Positions 59,158 to 64,000 of a stretch of DNA of 64,000 bases are shown here, piece after piece. This DNA comes from UBA1672 sp033851915 (GTDB lineage: Bacteria > Pseudomonadota > Alphaproteobacteria > Micavibrionales > Micavibrionaceae). The notes beneath the pieces were generated by a model. It was not told the origin of the DNA and did no database searches. It saw only the letters and a program-made list of their open reading frames with translations. Within the stretch, counting starts at the first letter, position 1. Each line of letters begins with the position of its first letter. The position numbers and the translations under genes were made by a program. Location: positions 1,014,140 to 1,078,139 of the forward strand of contig JAWSVM010000001.1 of assembly GCA_033851915.1 (NCBI GenBank). The letters are read 5' to 3'.

Positions 59158-62100
59158 ATGAACCATTTACATGAAACAAAGCTGTATAAAACATCTGTCT
59201 TGAGCGAAAATTCTGAGCAGCTTCTTCACGCATTAAGTATTGTCGAAGAGCTATATGGCATCAGCTTCGAAATTTTGGATGGTAGTGCATTTAAAATTTT
59301 TGGTTCTGCCGAACAAATTGCCCTTGCACATACTTTTATAGAAAAGATGTTCGTCAGTATTTCAAGCGGAGATACTTTAAATTTAGAACAGATTACTTTG
59401 GCTGGTTCATTAGATGATTTTCTAAATAATCAGGAGCCATTATCAAATCAAGAATTTAGGAACAATGACGTACTCAATGAGCATGCTGGTGAACCCCTAA
59501 TATTATATACAGAAAATGACAGCCTATATAATTTGGAGGAAGAGAACAAAGTAAATGCAAAGGCGCGTTATACGCAGACCCAAGATATTGAGGAAGAAGA
59601 ACTCGCTGCTCTTTCAAATAATATATTAAAAAATAGCATTCTTAGTGATGGTGGTAATTTTGAACCCCCCGTTCTGAATAACGATATATTTTACGATGGT
59701 GTAGGCATAATTTCTTCTAAGGGAGCATTACGTTATGACACGGCATTATATTCTAGTGCATACAAAAACGAACTAGATCTTTCTTTGTCATCAAATGCAA
59801 GTGACACGCTTCTCATTCCTAATATACCACCGGTTGCTGCAGGTGATCTTATCTATGTATTTGAAGGGCAGATTGTTTCTCTATATTCACAGTTACTCTC
59901 AAATGACCTTGATACAGATGTGTTGACGATAGAGAGTATAAGTGATGTTACGCTTCTTAAAGGGTTGATTACATTTGACCCATCTAGTCAAAATTTAACT
60001 TACGAAGCGGGCAGTTTCTTTGATTCCTTTGCCGTTGGAGAAACCCTTACAGAGTTCTTTGATTACACCGTTTCAGACGGTAGAGGCGGCACATTTAGTG
60101 CGGAAGTAACTGTGATAGTTACAGGTGTTAATGACGGACCGATAGCGAAAGCCGATGCTGCAACTATTAATGATGATGTAACAATTTTCAATGGCAATGT
60201 TATGTTGGATAACGGTAATGGTGCCGATAGTGATGTCGATACCAGCGATGTAATCGTGGTTAGCACCGTAACAGGCGGCAGTGTTGGCGCAGCAGTGGTG
60301 GGCTCAACAGGTGGTTTGTTTACAATCAACGCCGATGGTTCCATGACTTTTGATCCGAATGGCGATTTTGAATTTCTTGCTGTTGGTGAAACACAAAATA
60401 CTCTTATAGATTACACTATAAATGATGGTAATGGCGGTACAGACACAGCGACCGTAACAATCACGGTTACTGGTGTGAATGATGGCCCTGATGCGCGAAA
60501 TGATGCAGTAACAACAAATGAAGATACCGTTTATAATGGAGATGTTTTCGCGGATAATGGTGATGGGATAGATAGTGACGCGGATACCAGCGATGTAATA
60601 GTGATCAGCGCCGTAACAGGCGGCAGTGTTGGCGCGTCAATAGCAGGGTCAACAGGTGGTTTATTTACAATCAGCGCCGATGGTTCTATGAGCTTTGATC
60701 CAAACGGTGATTTTGAAGCTTTGGCAGTTGGTGAAACACAGAATACAGCTATAACTTATGTAATTAGTGATGGTAATGGTGGAACGGATACGGCGACGAT
60801 CACAATGGCCGTTACAGGTGTAAATGATGCTTTTATAGGAAATGCAGACAGTGTCACCATAAACGAAAATGTGACTTCTAACCTGTATGCTACCTTGTTA
60901 TCAAATGATGTGGATATTGATACAAATGATGTTTTGGATATTATTGCAGTTGATAGCAGCGCAACCAATGGAATTATAACGTTCAATAATGCATCAAATA
61001 TACTCAGCTATAATGCTGCAAATTTTGAATCATTAGCAGTAGGCGAAACTGCAACAGATAGCTTCATTTACTCCGTAAGTGATGGTTATGGCGAAACACA
61101 AAATGTAACCGTAACGTTAACAATTAATGGCGTAAATGACGGCCCCATCGCCCAAGATGATGTCGGAACAATTGATGAAAACAACACATATAGCGCGAAT
61201 ATATTAAACGATAATGGCAACGGCGCAGATAGTGATGTTGATGCTAGCGATGTATTGGCCATAAGCGCAGTAAGTGGCGGTAGTGTGGGCGCGGCAACAT
61301 CAGGGACAAATGGCGGATTATTTACGATCAGTTCTAATGGCTCTATGTCTTTTGATACAAATGGTGATTTTGAAAATCTTGCGGTTGGTGAAACGCGCGA
61401 TACTGTTATCATGTACACCGTCAGTGATGGAAATGGAGGCACCGATACGGCAACGGTTACAATGACTGTTACAGGTGTGAACGATGATCCGGTTGGAAAT
61501 ACAGATACACTTGCCATCGATGAAAATGTGATTTCTGCAAATTTACAGACGACGCTTTTGTTAAATGATACGGATGTAGATACAAGTGATGTGCTTAATA
61601 TTATTGCGGTGGATGCATCTTCGACTATGGGCTTTGTTACATTTAATGACTCTGCAGATATTTTAACATATAGCGCGCTTAATTTTGATTACCTAACAGA
61701 AGGTGTCACTGCAACTGACAGTTTTGTATACACCGTCAGTGATGGTAATGGTGGCACGGAAAATGTAACGGTAAACGTAACAGTTACGGGCGTTAATGAT
61801 GACCCAACTGCGCAAGAAGATCTTGTTACAACGGATGAGAATACCACCTATAACGGTGATGTTTTGGCGGATAACGGTAACGGCGCGGATAGTGATGCTG
61901 ATACGGGCGATACAGTAAGCGTCAGCGGTGTAATAGGCGGCACACTTGATGCCGCAGTTGCAGGATCAACAGGTGGGCTATTTACTGTTAGTGCAGATGG
62001 TTCATTAAACTTTGACCCCAATGGAGAGTTTGAATCCCTCGCTGTTGGCGAAACACTGGATACCATTATTTATTACACGGCAAGTGACGGTAATGGCGGC

Positions 62101-64000
62101 GAAAGTACCGGAACAGTAACTATGACGGTGACAGGCGTAAATGACGATCCGACTGCGCAAAATGATGCAATAACAACGGATGAAAACACCATCTATAACG
62201 GTGATGTTCTAATAGATAACGGCAGCGGCGCAGATAGTGACGTTGATGCAAGTGACGCGTTAACTGTGAACGCGGTAACAGGCGGCACGTTAGGGGCGGC
62301 ACTGGCCGGTTCGACAGGCGGATTATTTATCATTAATGTGGATGGCTCTTTAAACTTTGACCCCAATAGCGATTTTGATGCTTTGGGCGTGGGAGAAACA
62401 CAAGATACCCTGATGACCTATACGGTAAGTGATGGCAATGGTGGTACAGATACTGCAACGGTTACAATGACTGTTAGTGGTGTTAATGATGGCCCAACGG
62501 CGCAAGATGATGCGATAACCATTAATGCAGATACTGTGTTTAACGGTAATGTTTTACTCGATAATGGCAATGGCGCAGACAGTGATATAGATATAAGTGA
62601 TGTTTTAACGGTCACTGTGGTCACTGGTGGTACTGTAGGAGGAGTAATTTCAGGCTCAACAGGTGGGTTATTTACAATTAATTCAGATGGTTCTATGACT
62701 TTTGATCCTAATGGAGATTTTGGTCACCTTGCTGTTGATGAGATACAAGACACCCTTATTACATACACGATTGACGACGGAAACGGTAGTACAGACATGG
62801 CAACCGTTACAATGACAGTAACTGGCGGCTCTATTGTGGCTGAAGATGATGGTCTATACGGTGAACTTGCAGAGAACGGTAATACAATTATTATTACCGA
62901 AGCAGATTTAATGCTTAACGATACAGATGTCGTTGGCTTAACGCTTGATATTGTCGCTATGTCTGCTGATACGGGGCAGGGGGTACTTTCAGATAATGGT
63001 GATGGTACATGGACATATACATCACCCACAGACAGTCTAGGATTTGCAGGTGAAGCAACAATAACCTACACACTAGAAGATAATATCGGCGCGACAGATA
63101 CCGCAACATTCCAGCTTCGCGTTTTCAATACAGTAACAGGAACGGCTGGGGGAGATTCCCTTGTCGCAGAAGATAATGCCGTACCACATCAATTTATCGG
63201 CCTTGCCGGAAATGATGCCATCACAGGTTCTAACGTAAGAGATCTTTTAATCGGCGGCGCAGGTGATGATAATATGTCTGGTGGCGCTGGTGATGACGAT
63301 TTTATATTCGAAGGTAGTGGGAACGGTGTTGATGTTGTCGATGGTGGTGATGGTACGGATAGAGTGATAGGTAGTATTGGTGATGACACTTTTTCCGTCT
63401 TCACATTCACAAATATTGAAGAAATTGATATGGGTGCAGGTGTGGACACTCTTTTAGGGACAGCGGGTGATGATATTATCATCTTCGGCACAACAATTAT
63501 TACAGATCTTGACCAAATTGACGGAAATGGTGGGAATGATATTATTTCTGGTACGGGATCTGATGATAATTACGATCTTTCTAATGTAATTCTTATCACT
63601 AATATTGATTATATTGATATGGGCGCAGGAAACGACATACTTCGTGGGTCTAAGGGTGATGATACAATCCAAATCAGCGCAGGTGATAATTCCCTGTCTG
63701 GTGATGATGGCGATGATACATTTTTGTTCAGCGCTTCCGCAACAGGAAGTAATATGATTGATGGTGGTGCAGGTACAGATCAGTTAATAGGCACCTCTGG
63801 TAATGATTCATTGACGTTAAGCTCTATGGTTAGCATTGAGTTCATTGATATGGGCGCAGGCACTGACTTTATGCGCGCCAATATTGATGGTACACTTGAT
63901 ATATCTGCTTATACATTGGGCGCTGATCTTCTTGGCCTTGAGTACATTACCGATAACACAGGTGCAGAAACGGTTATTGGTACGAACCAAGCCGATGAAA
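59158..64000 (+). CDS. giant VCBS/cadherin-like repeat adhesin with RTX region (3' end outside window)
   Basis: The frame is open from the ATG at 59158 to the right edge, at least 1614 residues, and an in-frame TGA lies just upstream. The ribosome site is poor. Residues 1 to about 90 form a small alpha/beta domain (LLHALSIVEELYGISFEIL, FKIFGSAEQIALAHTFIEK) that resembles the KH-like N-terminal domain of PhoH proteins. An acidic linker follows. From about residue 235 come tandem Ig/VCBS-like repeats of 104-117 residues, each ending TVSDGNGGTDTATVTMTVTG and VNDxP, to about residue 1225. RTX-like repeats (LIGGAGDDNMSGGAGDDDF, GGAGTDQLIGTSGNDS) follow from about 1330. This is the architecture of type I secreted surface adhesins. 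The C-terminal signal is beyond the window. Confidence 0.88.
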   Translation, partial: MNHLHETKLYKTSVLSENSEQLLHALSIVEELYGISFEILDGSAFKIFGSAEQIALAHTFIEKMFVSISSGDTLNLEQITLAGSLDDFLNNQEPLSNQEFRNNDVLNEHAGEPLILYTENDSLYNLEEENKVNAKARYTQTQDIEEEELAALSNNILKNSILSDGGNFEPPVLNNDIFYDGVGIISSKGALRYDTALYSSAYKNELDLSLSSNASDTLLIPNIPPVAAGDLIYVFEGQIVSLYSQLLSNDLDTDVLTIESISDVTLLKGLITFDPSSQNLTYEAGSFFDSFAVGETLTEFFDYTVSDGRGGTFSAEVTVIVTGVNDGPIAKADAATINDDVTIFNGNVMLDNGNGADSDVDTSDVIVVSTVTGGSVGAAVVGSTGGLFTINADGSMTFDPNGDFEFLAVGETQNTLIDYTINDGNGGTDTATVTITVTGVNDGPDARNDAVTTNEDTVYNGDVFADNGDGIDSDADTSDVIVISAVTGGSVGASIAGSTGGLFTISADGSMSFDPNGDFEALAVGETQNTAITYVISDGNGGTDTATITMAVTGVNDAFIGNADSVTINENVTSNLYATLLSNDVDIDTNDVLDIIAVDSSATNGIITFNNASNILSYNAANFESLAVGETATDSFIYSVSDGYGETQNVTVTLTINGVNDGPIAQDDVGTIDENNTYSANILNDNGNGADSDVDASDVLAISAVSGGSVGAATSGTNGGLFTISSNGSMSFDTNGDFENLAVGETRDTVIMYTVSDGNGGTDTATVTMTVTGVNDDPVGNTDTLAIDENVISANLQTTLLLNDTDVDTSDVLNIIAVDASSTMGFVTFNDSADILTYSALNFDYLTEGVTATDSFVYTVSDGNGGTENVTVNVTVTGVNDDPTAQEDLVTTDENTTYNGDVLADNGNGADSDADTGDTVSVSGVIGGTLDAAVAGSTGGLFTVSADGSLNFDPNGEFESLAVGETLDTIIYYTASDGNGGESTGTVTMTVTGVNDDPTAQNDAITTDENTIYNGDVLIDNGSGADSDVDASDALTVNAVTGGTLGAALAGSTGGLFIINVDGSLNFDPNSDFDALGVGETQDTLMTYTVSDGNGGTDTATVTMTVSGVNDGPTAQDDAITINADTVFNGNVLLDNGNGADSDIDISDVLTVTVVTGGTVGGVISGSTGGLFTINSDGSMTFDPNGDFGHLAVDEIQDTLITYTIDDGNGSTDMATVTMTVTGGSIVAEDDGLYGELAENGNTIIITEADLMLNDTDVVGLTLDIVAMSADTGQGVLSDNGDGTWTYTSPTDSLGFAGEATITYTLEDNIGATDTATFQLRVFNTVTGTAGGDSLVAEDNAVPHQFIGLAGNDAITGSNVRDLLIGGAGDDNMSGGAGDDDFIFEGSGNGVDVVDGGDGTDRVIGSIGDDTFSVFTFTNIEEIDMGAGVDTLLGTAGDDIIIFGTTIITDLDQIDGNGGNDIISGTGSDDNYDLSNVILITNIDYIDMGAGNDILRGSKGDDTIQISAGDNSLSGDDGDDTFLFSASATGSNMIDGGAGTDQLIGTSGNDSLTLSSMVSIEFIDMGAGTDFMRANIDGTLDISAYTLGADLLGLEYITDNTGAETVIGTNQADE
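60118..62834 (+). repeat. tandem VCBS/cadherin-like repeat array, two alternating unit types
   Basis: The G-V-N-D boundary (coded around GTTACAGGTGTTAATGAC) recurs near 60118, 60468, 60811, 61122, 61467, 61782, 62128 and 62471, with a last variant near 62817. Spacings alternate between about 343-350 bases and 311-315 bases. The longer type carries NGNGADSDVD and GSTGGLFTI; the shorter type carries LLSNDVDIDTNDVLDIIAV. The array is long enough to recombine and change length. Confidence 0.9.

Noticed and set aside
60063..63672. Many minus-strand ORFs rich in Pro, Ser, Thr and Val opposite the giant adhesin
   Set aside because: They are antisense reflections of repeated Gly/Asp/Thr codons in the VCBS/RTX array, not genes.

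Overview
This window looks like chromosome from a moderately low-GC alphaproteobacterium. The support is gene style rather than a marker gene: a NarK1-NarK2 fusion, a MoaC-MoaB fusion, a parvulin next to narGHJI, a NodT-type outer membrane lipoprotein, CvfB, and ANR/FNR-type boxes. No rRNA or complete tRNA gene was found, so the taxonomy is inference. The scaffold has two runs of N (32749-32837 and 33001-33070), both inside one repeat-rich gene.

Layout, left half. 1-800 is the tail of a gamma-glutamyltranspeptidase gene. 1046-3444 (minus strand) is a compact alkylation-repair operon in which the Ada functions are split over separate genes. 3500-6261 is an accessory patch: a truncated tyrosine integrase, a small acidic ORF and a CdiA-CT-like toxin domain protein. 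6438-10157 is a four-gene signalling operon (receiver, CheX-like phosphatase, FIST sensor, CheA-like kinase) that may be a NosP-type nitric oxide sensor. Then come cvfB, an exported hypothetical protein and a membrane spermidine-synthase-like protein. A tripartite RND efflux operon with its TetR repressor follows; two matching palindromes mark the likely TetR operators. 20897-25244 encodes a 1336-residue protein with a RelA/SpoT-like nucleotidyltransferase domain, with a 91-residue acidic ORF just upstream. 25583-33750 holds two RTX-type secreted proteins flanking a response regulator and a hybrid histidine kinase.

Layout, right half. 33842-54297 is an anaerobic nitrate respiration and molybdenum cofactor island. 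It contains a ferredoxin, a porin, moeA, a Crp/Fnr regulator with a cysteine-rich tail, narK1K2, narGHJI with an undescribed 54-residue ORF between narH and narJ, a parvulin, nnrS, a Dnr-like regulator, a Moco riboswitch, moaA, moaCB, moaD, moaE and mobA. Five perfect TTGAT-N4-ATCAA boxes sit in four promoter regions of this island and tie it into one FNR/ANR-type regulon. The molybdopterin genes supply the cofactor of NarG; NarK moves nitrate and nitrite; NnrS and Dnr point to nitric oxide handling. No nitrite, nitric oxide or nitrous oxide reductase is present in the window.

55066-58730 is an unstable segment. It has one intact IS6-type element and two decayed relatives. The intact copy has cut an RTX/LysM-like gene just after a ten-G tract. 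From 59158 a giant cadherin/VCBS-repeat adhesin with RTX-like repeats runs off the right edge; its N-terminus resembles the KH-like N-terminal domain of PhoH. No type I secretion ABC transporter or HlyD-type adaptor lies in the window, although at least four products here carry RTX-type repeats.
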